NCBI GenBank assembly: GCA_025356765.1
Contig: JANXRO010000380.1
Location: 1 to 14,458 of the forward strand
Direction: 5' to 3'
Origin: Hyphomicrobiales bacterium
GTDB taxonomy: Bacteria > Pseudomonadota > Alphaproteobacteria > Rhizobiales > Aestuariivirgaceae
DNA: 14,458 bases
Shown in pieces: positions 6,561-13,239 of this stretch (position 1 is its first letter; each line of letters opens with the position of its first letter). Both the position numbers and the translations under genes were made by a program. Under the pieces are notes generated by a model. The model saw only the letters and a program-made list of their open reading frames with translations, did no database searches and had not been told where the DNA came from.

Positions 6561-7709
6561 TCAGGCAGAAGCAATCGAACTTTCAATCTGTGCCTGCTTT
6601 ACCTGCATCAGCAATGATAGCTCGTCATAAAGTGTCCATTCCTCAACGATTTTGCCGTTCTTGTAATGGAAATGGGAAATGCCCATCACCTGCATGCGTT
6701 TGCCTGTTGGTGCTCCAAGGGTTTTTAGAATGCCGAAGCCCAGATGATGGCCTTCCATCAGCCAGCGCACCGCAACCTTGGTGCCGCCTTCTTCGCAATC
6801 CACCGAACAGATGTGCTGCGGCATAAAACCCGCATCTGGAATTGATCCAATCAATCCCAAATATTGGTGCAGCACACCAGAAGCACCCGTTATCTCTCGC
6901 AGCAGTGGTCCATGGTATTGAACAGTCGGCGCATAGACTTCTTTCATCACACCAAACATTCGTTTGTTAAAAGCCTCGTGCAGCCAGCGCAGCGTTGCAA
7001 CTTCAAGATCTGAATTGGCAATCGAAACATCGGCCTCAGACTCTGGTGGATATTGACCGAGCAAGCGGCGGTTTTCCCCGATATCGAGTGTGAAAAGGCC
7101 TTTCTCGATGCGCCCTCTCGCCAGTGATTCAGCATAGGCATGAGGATCAAGGCCAAGCTGGCGAAACAGGATCATCGTATCTGATACAATCCATTCGCGG
7201 TAGATTCGGTTCTTCAAGATCATGCAGTCGGCAATTGTGCGCGTAGTAAAGCTTCGCCCGGTGGCTTCACCATATTGGCCAGACTGACTGTGTCGGCCAG
7301 AGCCTGTTACGAGATGTGACGTATAGAACCCATCTTTGTCATTGCCGTTCCAGATTACATGCGTTGCCATGCCCCTGCGTTCTGGCAGCGTGACAATACG
7401 CTGGATCGTGTCATGGACAATATCTTCGCGGTTATAAACAGTGCCCATGGTGCTGTAGATCACGCAGTTGTGCGTATAATGCGAATAGATCAGCCCAATG
7501 TTTCGTTCATCCCATATGCGATGTGTGCAGCGAACGATATAGTCCACGATGTCGGTGTAGATGTCATCAAATCCGTCCATTGATTGAACACGCGTTCGAC
7601 CTTGCGGTGCCAAGTCAACATAGTCGTGGCGTTCAACTTGAAGCACCGGGTCTTTGTTGATTGCAATGTTTGAAACATTTTCTCGCGAAGAATTGTCGGT
7701 ATTTTTCAT
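6561..7709 (-). CDS. Tandem SnoaL/NTF2-like domain protein, copy 1
   Basis: This 382-residue soluble protein has two NTF2-fold (SnoaL-like) halves, about 46-190 and 235-372. The second half ends in the classic SnoaL pattern: GHHLGFG, GAPTGK (332-337), MGISH (342-346), NGKIVEEWTLYDELSLL. The aspartate of YDE (361-363) falls where SnoaL cyclases keep their catalytic acid. The first half carries VIWNGNDKDGF (118-128), IADC (159-162) and RQLGLDP (183-189). All of these recur in the protein at 11148-12116, so the two are paralogues. Known SnoaL-like proteins are cyclases, isomerases, dehydratases or hydrolases of small molecules. The reaction here is unknown. It is the last gene of the transporter operon, starting three bases after permease 2 with AAGGG upstream of ATG. 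Met44 aligns with the start of the paralogue but lacks a ribosome binding site. Confidence 0.82.
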   Translation of the reverse strand: MKNTDNSSRENVSNIAINKDPVLQVERHDYVDLAPQGRTRVQSMDGFDDIYTDIVDYIVRCTHRIWDERNIGLIYSHYTHNCVIYSTMGTVYNREDIVHDTIQRIVTLPERRGMATHVIWNGNDKDGFYTSHLVTGSGRHSQSGQYGEATGRSFTTRTIADCMILKNRIYREWIVSDTMILFRQLGLDPHAYAESLARGRIEKGLFTLDIGENRRLLGQYPPESEADVSIANSDLEVATLRWLHEAFNKRMFGVMKEVYAPTVQYHGPLLREITGASGVLHQYLGLIGSIPDAGFMPQHICSVDCEEGGTKVAVRWLMEGHHLGFGILKTLGAPTGKRMQVMGISHFHYKNGKIVEEWTLYDELSLLMQVKQAQIESSIASA

Positions 7710-7712
7710 ACA

Positions 7713-8594
7713 TCAACCCTTTACTGCGCCAGCTGTTAGGCCGGCGACCAATTGCCTCTGAAAAAACATGATCAACACAAACAATGGTGCCGTGGCGGAA
7801 ACCACCGCGGCAACGGCATACATCACATGGCCTTCTGCTTGAATTTTGAAAAGGAAGCTCGAAATTTTCGGAATCATGGTTTGATTTTCTTGGGTGAGCA
7901 ACATGGATGTGACTGCAAAATCATTATACCCCAAAAGGAAACTGAAGAGGCCCGTAGTGATCACGCCTGGCCACATCACAGGCATGACGGCCAAACGAAA
8001 AGCTTGGAAACGTGAACAACCATCCACCAATGCGCTTTCATCAAGTTCCTTCGGGATGTTCACGAAGAATGAATAGAGCATCCACAATGTGAATGGTTGA
8101 TTGAGTGCCACCAGAACAATAATGGCTGTGGGCAAATAACCCCAAATGTTAAGTTGAAAGAACGGCAGCAGATAGCCTGATACAAGCGTGATGTCGGGCA
8201 TTGCACGGAACACCAACGCGATGATCAAAATCCAGAATTTATAACGATATGCGGTGCGCGAAAGTGCATAGCCACCCAAGGTTCCCAGTGTGAGTGATAT
8301 TGTGGTTACGCAGGTAGCAACAATTGCCGTGTTGATGACTGAACGCCAGAATTGACTTTCTATCCATGCGCCATAATAGCCGCTGCCAGTAAATGGCTCG
8401 CCAGTTTGTTGAATGGTTTTAATTCCAAAAAGAGCATTTTGCCAGGTTTCACGAGAGAAAAAATCTGCTTCAACTTTAAACGAACCCCACACTGTCCAAA
8501 TATAAGGAAATGCGGCGAGCGCCAACCAAACCAAAACAAAAGCTGTTGATGTAATAGCCAATGACAAAGGGCGGCGATTGGCAATTGTGCTCAT
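7713..8594 (-). CDS. CUT1-family ABC transporter permease (MalG/UgpE-type)
   Basis: This 293-residue inner-membrane protein has a cytoplasmic N-terminus, a first membrane segment at about 12-33, and five more from about 85 onward. The EAA loop, which docks on the ATPase, is ESALVDGCSRFQAFRLAVMP at 186-205, in the standard place for BPD_transp_1 permeases. The periplasmic stretch between segments 1 and 2 (about 38-84) has a TGSGYYGAW motif of the type found in sugar and polyol systems. ATG 8594 overlaps the TGA of permease 1 as ATGA, so the pair is translationally coupled as expected for a 1:1 heterodimer. The partner binding protein is at 9698-10936. The only matching ATPase in the window is at 13240-14298. 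Confidence 0.93.
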   Translation of the reverse strand: MSTIANRRPLSLAITSTAFVLVWLALAAFPYIWTVWGSFKVEADFFSRETWQNALFGIKTIQQTGEPFTGSGYYGAWIESQFWRSVINTAIVATCVTTISLTLGTLGGYALSRTAYRYKFWILIIALVFRAMPDITLVSGYLLPFFQLNIWGYLPTAIIVLVALNQPFTLWMLYSFFVNIPKELDESALVDGCSRFQAFRLAVMPVMWPGVITTGLFSFLLGYNDFAVTSMLLTQENQTMIPKISSFLFKIQAEGHVMYAVAAVVSATAPLFVLIMFFQRQLVAGLTAGAVKG

Positions 8595-9637
8595 GTACGG
8601 AATCCAAATTCACGGGCGGTTTTCATCAACACGGGTGTCATTAAAATCAGCACACCCGCAATTGTGAGCACCGATGTTGCGGCGGCAGAACTGAAGAGTT
8701 GAGCGCTCTGATTGTTAAGTGCTATGAAAATGCTGTAACTCAATGATGTTGCGTTGGCTGCGGCATTGAAACCGATGATAGGCTCTAGCACTCGAAAATT
8801 ATCCATCAATTGTACCAAAGTTACGAATACGGCGAGTGGCAACAAGGTGGGTATCACCACAAAGCGCACACGTTGCAACCTGCTTGCGCCGTCGATCATC
8901 GCAGACTCTAACGTGTCAGATGGTACAGTTTGAAGTCCTGAATAGAATACCACAAAAGAAAATGGCGCATTTGTCCAAATGCCATAGCAGATCAGCGTTA
9001 CCCAGGTCATTGTGGGCGACGCCTTGAGGGAAAGATCTGGATTATGCGTTATGAGTTGAATTGCAGCGCCTAAAATTCCATCGGCATTGATCATCCAGTA
9101 GACGACAAGCGACCCAATTAAAGGGGTGACAACCATGGGAAGCAACGAGAAGAAAATAACCGGACCTTTCAGGAGCTTCGGCACGGCGTTGACCGCAAGG
9201 GCTATCACAAACCCCAAACACATAGCCAAAGGCGTTACTGTGAGGGCATAGGTAAGTGTGAAGACCAAAGCGCGGTAGAATGGAAGGTCATATATACGGG
9301 CGGCAGTTTCATTGAAACCCAAATTGCTTGTAACAATCTTGCCAATATCTGCAAAAGCTAAATGGTTGTGATCTGTGTAAATGCCAAAGCCATTGAATTT
9401 TCCCAGGGGATGATCATGGCGTATTTTTGCTGTTGCTTCGGCATCAACACGTGTTTCCTTTACGCACCCACCCAGAGGCTGACACGTTTCACTCATCACC
9501 AATATTTTGTCGTGTTCAATATACAGCGATTGGACGGCAATAGACATGATTGGTGTGGCAATGAATAGCAACATCGCCACGATCGATGGGAGAATAAAAG
9601 CTAAAAAAGTGCGATGCGGCACGCGCAGTTTCTCCAA
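8591..9637 (-). CDS. CUT1-family ABC transporter permease (MalF/UgpA-type)
   Basis: The longest frame begins at a TTG (9637) and gives 348 residues. A GTG at 9622, nine bases after GGAG, would begin at residue 6 and is at least as good a start. The protein has a first membrane segment at about 11-36 and a long periplasmic region of about 38-130 before segment 2. The EAA loop is ESAMIDGASRLQRVRFVVIP at 244-263. The long first periplasmic region holds two cysteines (C52 and C58, CX5C) that could form a disulfide, and a KFNGFGIYTDHNHLAF stretch. It pairs with the coupled permease downstream. The C-terminus (TAREFGFRT) is short and cytoplasmic. The 60-base gap to the binding-protein gene contains a strong hairpin. 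Confidence 0.92.
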   Translation of the reverse strand: MEKLRVPHRTFLAFILPSIVAMLLFIATPIMSIAVQSLYIEHDKILVMSETCQPLGGCVKETRVDAEATAKIRHDHPLGKFNGFGIYTDHNHLAFADIGKIVTSNLGFNETAARIYDLPFYRALVFTLTYALTVTPLAMCLGFVIALAVNAVPKLLKGPVIFFSLLPMVVTPLIGSLVVYWMINADGILGAAIQLITHNPDLSLKASPTMTWVTLICYGIWTNAPFSFVVFYSGLQTVPSDTLESAMIDGASRLQRVRFVVIPTLLPLAVFVTLVQLMDNFRVLEPIIGFNAAANATSLSYSIFIALNNQSAQLFSSAAATSVLTIAGVLILMTPVLMKTAREFGFRT

Positions 9638-9656
9638 TTGCTAAACCCAGAAAAGT

Positions 9657-9688
9657 TGTCGGCGGATCCTAAATTATAGCCGCCGACA
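9657..9688 (-). terminator. Intercistronic hairpin between binding protein and permease 1
   Basis: TGTCGGCGG (9657-9665) and CCGCCGACA (9680-9688) are perfect 9-bp inverted arms around a 14-base AT-rich loop. It lies just after the binding-protein TAG. On the minus strand it is followed by ACTTTT, a short T-run, so partial termination is possible. A second role is protection of the upstream mRNA from 3' exonucleases, as with malE-malF hairpins. Either would keep the binding protein in excess over the permeases. Confidence 0.65.
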
Positions 9689-9697
9689 TTTCTTTGT

Positions 9698-10936
9698 CTA
9701 TTTCAGAAATCCGCCTTCTTTGGCGGCGGCATTATATGCCGCTTCAACACCGGCCATGGCCTTATCAGCATCCTGCGAGCCCTTGATATAATCGGCAAGG
9801 CCTGTGCTCAATGCCGTATGCAATAGTCCCATGTAGGGCACCATTGGATAGGGCTTTGCTCCGCCAGCCGCAGTCTGGATAACGCCAACTGCAGTTGGGC
9901 CTGGTTTATAGCCTTTAATCAGCCACGTTGCTGCACTTGGATTTTTTGCTGCCACGTCAGGCGCAATGCCATGCATCATCGCTTGGAATGATGCAGCAGC
10001 ATCTTCATCTGAGATATTTTTAGCAATGCTGAAACCGTCCCACCAGAGGGCAGCGGCGGGAGTGGTTCCGCCGCCCACTGTTGGAGCACCAGCAAACATT
10101 GTATTTGCAACAACATCGGCAGTCGCAACCTTCGCATCGACAGCTGCGCCTGCCAAAGAGCCCCAATTGTTAGAAATTGCAATCTTTCCGCCTTGGAAAT
10201 CTTTGTTCAATTCGTCTGCACCATATGTCAGATAATCGGGGCTCATAAATTTGGTGAGCGCCAACATTGTGGCAAGGGTGGCTTTGCCTTTTTCATTGTT
10301 TATCGCCAGTTTTGCCGAACCGGGCTCAAAGAATTCGCCACCATAACCCAAATACATATTTACAAACTCAGCGGCTAAATCCCAACCTGCCTTGTCGGCG
10401 GCACCGAGAGGATATTTGATGACTCCTTTTTCTTGGAGTGTCTTGGCGGCAGCAAGCACGTCTTCATAGCTTTTTGGCGGAGCGATGCCTGCCTTGTCGA
10501 GTAAGTCTTTCCGATAGAAAAGGTGTTGCGAGTTTGCCATGAATGCGATTGCCATGGTTTTGCCGTCGATCTTGATCAGCTGGTTCGGTTCCAGGTCTTT
10601 GCCATATTTTGCAACGAGATCATCCAACGGACGGATTAAACCACCGCTGAGGAGGGGCACGACTGAGTTGTTGGCAACCATAGCTATGGTATATTCGGCT
10701 GGGTTAGAAGTGAGAGCGGGAACTTGAAGATTCTTATGTTCAGATGTTTGATTCTTACTGAATTTGACTGTGGCACTTGCACATTCTTCGGCAGCGGCGG
10801 CCACAATCTTGAGTGCTTCGAAATCATTTGACAGGATGCGCACTGATCCTGAAGCAATTCCACAATCGGCCAATGCTGCGGTGGATGTCAGTGCTATAGT
10901 GCCCAATAATAACATTGCTTTTAAAGTGAATTTCAT
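9698..10936 (-). CDS. CUT1-family periplasmic solute-binding protein (family 1)
   Basis: The start is set at ATG 10936, with GAGGAG upstream; the longer open frame to 11050 has no such site. The product is 412 residues. The signal peptide is MKFTLKAMLLLGTIALTSTA with likely cleavage after AALA near residue 23, and the mature protein begins DCGIASGSVRIL. The rest follows the SBP_bac_1 layout: a YTIAMVANNSVVPLLSGGLI segment, FYRKDLLDKAGIAPPKSYEDV, AINNEKGKATLATMLALTK, and a ligand-cleft stretch with NNWGSLAGA and ALWWDGFSIAK (tryptophans typical of sugar or polyol stacking). It acts in the periplasm and hands its ligand to the permeases at 7713-9637. It is the first gene of the operon, behind the LacI-type operator at 11023-11038. 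The ligand cannot be named from sequence. Confidence 0.93.
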   Translation of the reverse strand: MKFTLKAMLLLGTIALTSTAALADCGIASGSVRILSNDFEALKIVAAAAEECASATVKFSKNQTSEHKNLQVPALTSNPAEYTIAMVANNSVVPLLSGGLIRPLDDLVAKYGKDLEPNQLIKIDGKTMAIAFMANSQHLFYRKDLLDKAGIAPPKSYEDVLAAAKTLQEKGVIKYPLGAADKAGWDLAAEFVNMYLGYGGEFFEPGSAKLAINNEKGKATLATMLALTKFMSPDYLTYGADELNKDFQGGKIAISNNWGSLAGAAVDAKVATADVVANTMFAGAPTVGGGTTPAAALWWDGFSIAKNISDEDAAASFQAMMHGIAPDVAAKNPSAATWLIKGYKPGPTAVGVIQTAAGGAKPYPMVPYMGLLHTALSTGLADYIKGSQDADKAMAGVEAAYNAAAKEGGFLK

Positions 10937-11009
10937 TTTTTCTCTCCTCGGTTTCAATTCTTTTGGTCTGCAGAGCTTTTCGCGTGTTTTTGCCAAGAGT
11001 TGCAGATAG

Positions 11010-11038
11010 ATTGATGCATTTCTTGCATTCGTATGCAA
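11010..11038 (-). promoter_or_regulatory. LacI-type operator and candidate promoter for the transporter operon
   Basis: TTGCATTCGTATGCAA (11023-11038) has perfect 6-bp inverted arms (TTGCAT/ATGCAA) and is the most symmetric operator in the window. On the minus strand its TTGCAT can serve as the -35, with a 17-base spacer and a weak -10 ATCAAT (11015-11010). That would leave a leader of about 65 bases before ATG 10936. The operator is well supported; the exact -10 is uncertain. Confidence 0.7.
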
Positions 11039-11045
11039 CAAACTA

Positions 11046-11060
11046 AACATAATTTATGTT
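11046..11060. promoter_or_regulatory. AT-rich 15-bp palindrome between the two divergent operators
   Basis: AACATAATTTATGTT is a perfect 7+1+7 inverted repeat centred at 11053, between the operators at 11023 and 11091. It could be the site of a second regulator or part of the promoter architecture. No known factor is assigned. Confidence 0.35.
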
Positions 11061-11090
11061 CATTGGCAAGTCTCTAAAATGCGTTGGTTC

Positions 11091-11120
11091 TTGCATACGT
11101 ATTCAAGTCGTGGCAATAAT
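11091..11120 (+). promoter_or_regulatory. LacI-type operator overlapping the promoter of SnoaL-like 2 / lacI
   Basis: TTGCATACGTATTCAA (11091-11106) is identical to the operator at 13169-13184. TTGCAT doubles as the -35, followed after 18 bases by the -10 AATAAT (11115-11120). Transcription would begin near 11127, close to the GTGAGG ribosome binding site (11136-11141). Since the regulator gene is downstream, this site implies autoregulation. The centre-to-centre distance to the divergent operator is 68 bp. Confidence 0.75.
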
Positions 11121-11147
11121 ACACAAAACTGGCAAGTGAGGTCTAAT

Positions 11148-12116
11148 ATGAAGGGTTTTGACAAGCGGTGGAAAGATATTCCAGATTACATTCTGGGGAT
11201 AACCAAAGAAATTTGGGAAGATCGCAATGTCCACACGCTGCATGGCTATTACGGAAAAAACATGCCCAAGCGCTCTGGCGATGGCATTGTGGTTGGCGCT
11301 AGCAATGTGATTGCTGAAACGCTTAGTGCATTGGCAATGGCGCCGGGCATCCAAATTCTCGGTGAAGACGTCATTTGGTCTGGCAATGAAAATGACGGCT
11401 TCTTGTCATCCCATCGCTCATACACTTTTTTTCCGCACACTCAGCCCGGGCCGCTTGGTGAACCAACGGGTAAGATCTTATGGCAGCACTGCATCGCAGA
11501 TTGTGCCTGCCGGGATAATATTATCTATGATGAGTGGGTTGTGCATGACAACGCAGCTTATGTGCGGCAACTCGGTCTTGATCCTAAGCAATATGCGCGT
11601 GATGTTATCGCGCGCGAGGGTGGGCCCGAGAAATGCCGCAAACCGTTTACTTTAGAACAAGATGTACAAGGTGAATATCTAAGCCGCGGTAACGATCACC
11701 CGTTGGGTCAGCGCTATGCTGCATTAATGACCAGGATTATGGCGGCTGATATTGCGGTCGTTGAAACGGAGTATGACCGTGCCTGTCACTTGCGATTGCC
11801 GGGCGGGGTTAATGCGCATGGTAGACCTCCTGCAGATCAATTCTGGCTGGGTTTGAGAGCTGCTTTTCCATCCGCGAAATTCGAAGTTCACCATCAGATT
11901 GGTCGAGAGGATGTTGGTTTTTCACCGCGTGCGGCACTTCGTTGGTCGTTGACAGGCACACATGATGGCTGGGGATCTTTTGGCGCACCAACGGGTGCAA
12001 AAGTTCATATTATGGGCATTAGCCATGCGGAATTTGGACCATGGGGTTTACGGCGCGAATATGTGCTATATGACGAAATAGCGATTTGGAAACAAATCGT
12101 CTTGCACACAGGGTAA
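11148..12116 (+). CDS. Tandem SnoaL/NTF2-like domain protein, copy 2
   Basis: The start is set at ATG 11148, preceded by GTGAGG at six bases. The upstream ATG at 11079 lies before the operator and promoter and would not be in the mRNA. The product is 322 residues with two NTF2-like halves, about 8-145 and 188-315. It shares with the protein at 6561-7709 the words VIWSGNENDGF (75-85), IADC (116-119), RQLGLDP (140-146), GAPTG (279-283), MGISH (289-293) and YDE (308-310). The two are clear but diverged paralogues. The C-terminal GKIVEEW-like element of copy 1 is altered here (WGLRREYVLYDE), so the active sites may differ. It is probably an enzyme or binding subunit acting on the imported compound, perhaps with copy 1. 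First gene of the operon with the LacI regulator, 27 bases ahead of it. Confidence 0.82.
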   Translation: MKGFDKRWKDIPDYILGITKEIWEDRNVHTLHGYYGKNMPKRSGDGIVVGASNVIAETLSALAMAPGIQILGEDVIWSGNENDGFLSSHRSYTFFPHTQPGPLGEPTGKILWQHCIADCACRDNIIYDEWVVHDNAAYVRQLGLDPKQYARDVIAREGGPEKCRKPFTLEQDVQGEYLSRGNDHPLGQRYAALMTRIMAADIAVVETEYDRACHLRLPGGVNAHGRPPADQFWLGLRAAFPSAKFEVHHQIGREDVGFSPRAALRWSLTGTHDGWGSFGAPTGAKVHIMGISHAEFGPWGLRREYVLYDEIAIWKQIVLHTG

Positions 12117-12143
12117 ACTTAGGACGAGATAAGGGCGGCACTG

Positions 12144-13157
12144 GTGAAAAGACCGAAAGTTACATCAGGCGACGTTGCTAAACTTGCTCAGGTTTCACAA
12201 TCAGCCGTCAGCAGATCCTTCAGCCAAGACGCCAGTGTGTCGGCGGATACCCGTGCTAAGGTTTTGAAGGCTGCGCGTAAATTAGGCTATCGTCCAAACG
12301 TTATTGCGCGCGCCATGATTAGTGGGCGCTCACGGCTTATCGCCGTTCTCGTTGCTTATCTCGACAATCAGTTTTATCCGATCGTCATCGAGCAGTTGTC
12401 TCGCGCCCTGCAAGAACGGGGCTTTCATGTTCTGTTGTTTATGACTGACACTGGCAACCAGGATTCTGTTGTGCAACAGATGATGGGTTATCAAGTTGAA
12501 GGTATTGTCATGGCGTCAGCGGAACTATCTTCAACTTTGGCGCGAGAGTGCGCGCAAACTGGCATCCCAGTCGTGCTTTTCAATCGTTATGCTCCATCAT
12601 CACCCGCAAGCAGCGTAACTTCCGACAATATCGAAGGTGGAAGATTGCTGGCACATTTTTTAGTTGAAGGTGGGCATAAGCGGATTGCATTTATTGCTGG
12701 CAGTGAGGATTCCTCGACCAATCGCGATCGTGAAGCGGGTTTCTATCGGGGGCTAGCAGAAAGCGGACACACAGTTTGGGCGCGTGCGGTTGGTAATTAT
12801 TCGTTTGAAGGGGCTGCCGAAGCCGCGCGCCAACTCTGCGCCAGCAAAATTAAACCTGACGCCATATTTGTTGCAAACGACCATATGGCTTTTTCGGTCA
12901 TGGATGTTTTGCGTAATGAATTGAAGTTACGCATCCCGAACGACATTTCAATTGTTGGCTATGACGATGTACCTGAGGCAAGTTGGGGCGGTTATAATCT
13001 TACAACCATCAAGCAGCCTTCCAGTCAGATGATTGATGCAACAATTAGCATATTGATGGAACAGATTGAGCGCGAAAGCGTAAGCAGGCGCGCTGCCGTA
13101 TTGCCAGCTGAACTTATCATTCGCCAATCAGCGCGCTTACCAAAAGAAAAACCATAG
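12144..13157 (+). CDS. LacI-family transcriptional regulator
   Basis: This 337-residue regulator starts at GTG 12144, with AAGGGCGG just upstream. The N-terminal helix-turn-helix covers about 8-27 (SGDVAKLAQVSQSAVSRSF), with recognition-helix residues Gln19-Ser20. A GYRPN link follows, and a hinge near 52-62 (NVIARAMISGRS). The effector domain (about 63-330) is periplasmic-binding-protein-like, with VEGIVMASAE, FNRYAPSSPASSVTSDN, GHKRIAFIAGSEDSS, ANDHMAFSVMDVLR and SIVGYDDVPEASW, all standard for the family. It should bind the four TTGCATACGTATKCAA-like sites at 5112, 11023, 11091 and 13169, whose central CG is typical of LacI operators. It would release them on binding the imported compound or a product (inference). 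One site precedes its own operon. Confidence 0.93.
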   Translation: MKRPKVTSGDVAKLAQVSQSAVSRSFSQDASVSADTRAKVLKAARKLGYRPNVIARAMISGRSRLIAVLVAYLDNQFYPIVIEQLSRALQERGFHVLLFMTDTGNQDSVVQQMMGYQVEGIVMASAELSSTLARECAQTGIPVVLFNRYAPSSPASSVTSDNIEGGRLLAHFLVEGGHKRIAFIAGSEDSSTNRDREAGFYRGLAESGHTVWARAVGNYSFEGAAEAARQLCASKIKPDAIFVANDHMAFSVMDVLRNELKLRIPNDISIVGYDDVPEASWGGYNLTTIKQPSSQMIDATISILMEQIERESVSRRAAVLPAELIIRQSARLPKEKP

Positions 13158-13168
13158 CCACCATTTTC

Positions 13169-13197
13169 TTGCATACGTATTCAAAACGTGTCAAGAT
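13169..13197 (+). promoter_or_regulatory. LacI-type operator overlapping the promoter of the ATPase / hisD-like 2 operon
   Basis: TTGCATACGTATTCAA (13169-13184) repeats the operator at 11091 exactly. TTGCAT is a usable -35; 17 bases later comes CAAGAT (13192-13197), which shares AAGAT with the -10 of hisD-like gene 1. This gives the ATPase gene its own regulated promoter even though the lacI gene ends only 82 bases before it. Confidence 0.72.
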
Positions 13198-13208
13198 TTG
13201 ATCATAAA

Positions 13209-13220
13209 TTTTTTGGTGCC
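13209..13220 (+). repeat. 12-base word shared with the hisD-like 1 leader, copy 2
   Basis: TTTTTTGGTGCC, identical to 5176-5187, followed directly by GAAGT. It lies 20 bases before the ATPase ATG, in the predicted leader. Confidence 0.3.
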
Positions 13221-13239
13221 GAAGTAGGGTGTGGTAAAC

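Noticed and set aside
7468..7485. TTGTGCGTATAATGCGAA as a fifth LacI operator
   Set aside because: It lacks inverted symmetry, lies inside SnoaL-like gene 1, and matches the consensus poorly on the right half.
10937..11050. Longer open frame for the CUT1 binding protein starting at 11050
   Set aside because: The extension would bury the signal peptide and cover the operator at 11023-11038. ATG 10936 has GAGGAG and a standard signal sequence.
11079..11147. ATG 11079 as the start of SnoaL-like gene 2
   Set aside because: It lies upstream of the operator/promoter at 11091-11120 and lacks a ribosome binding site. ATG 11148 has GTGAGG and aligns with the conserved start of the paralogue's domain.
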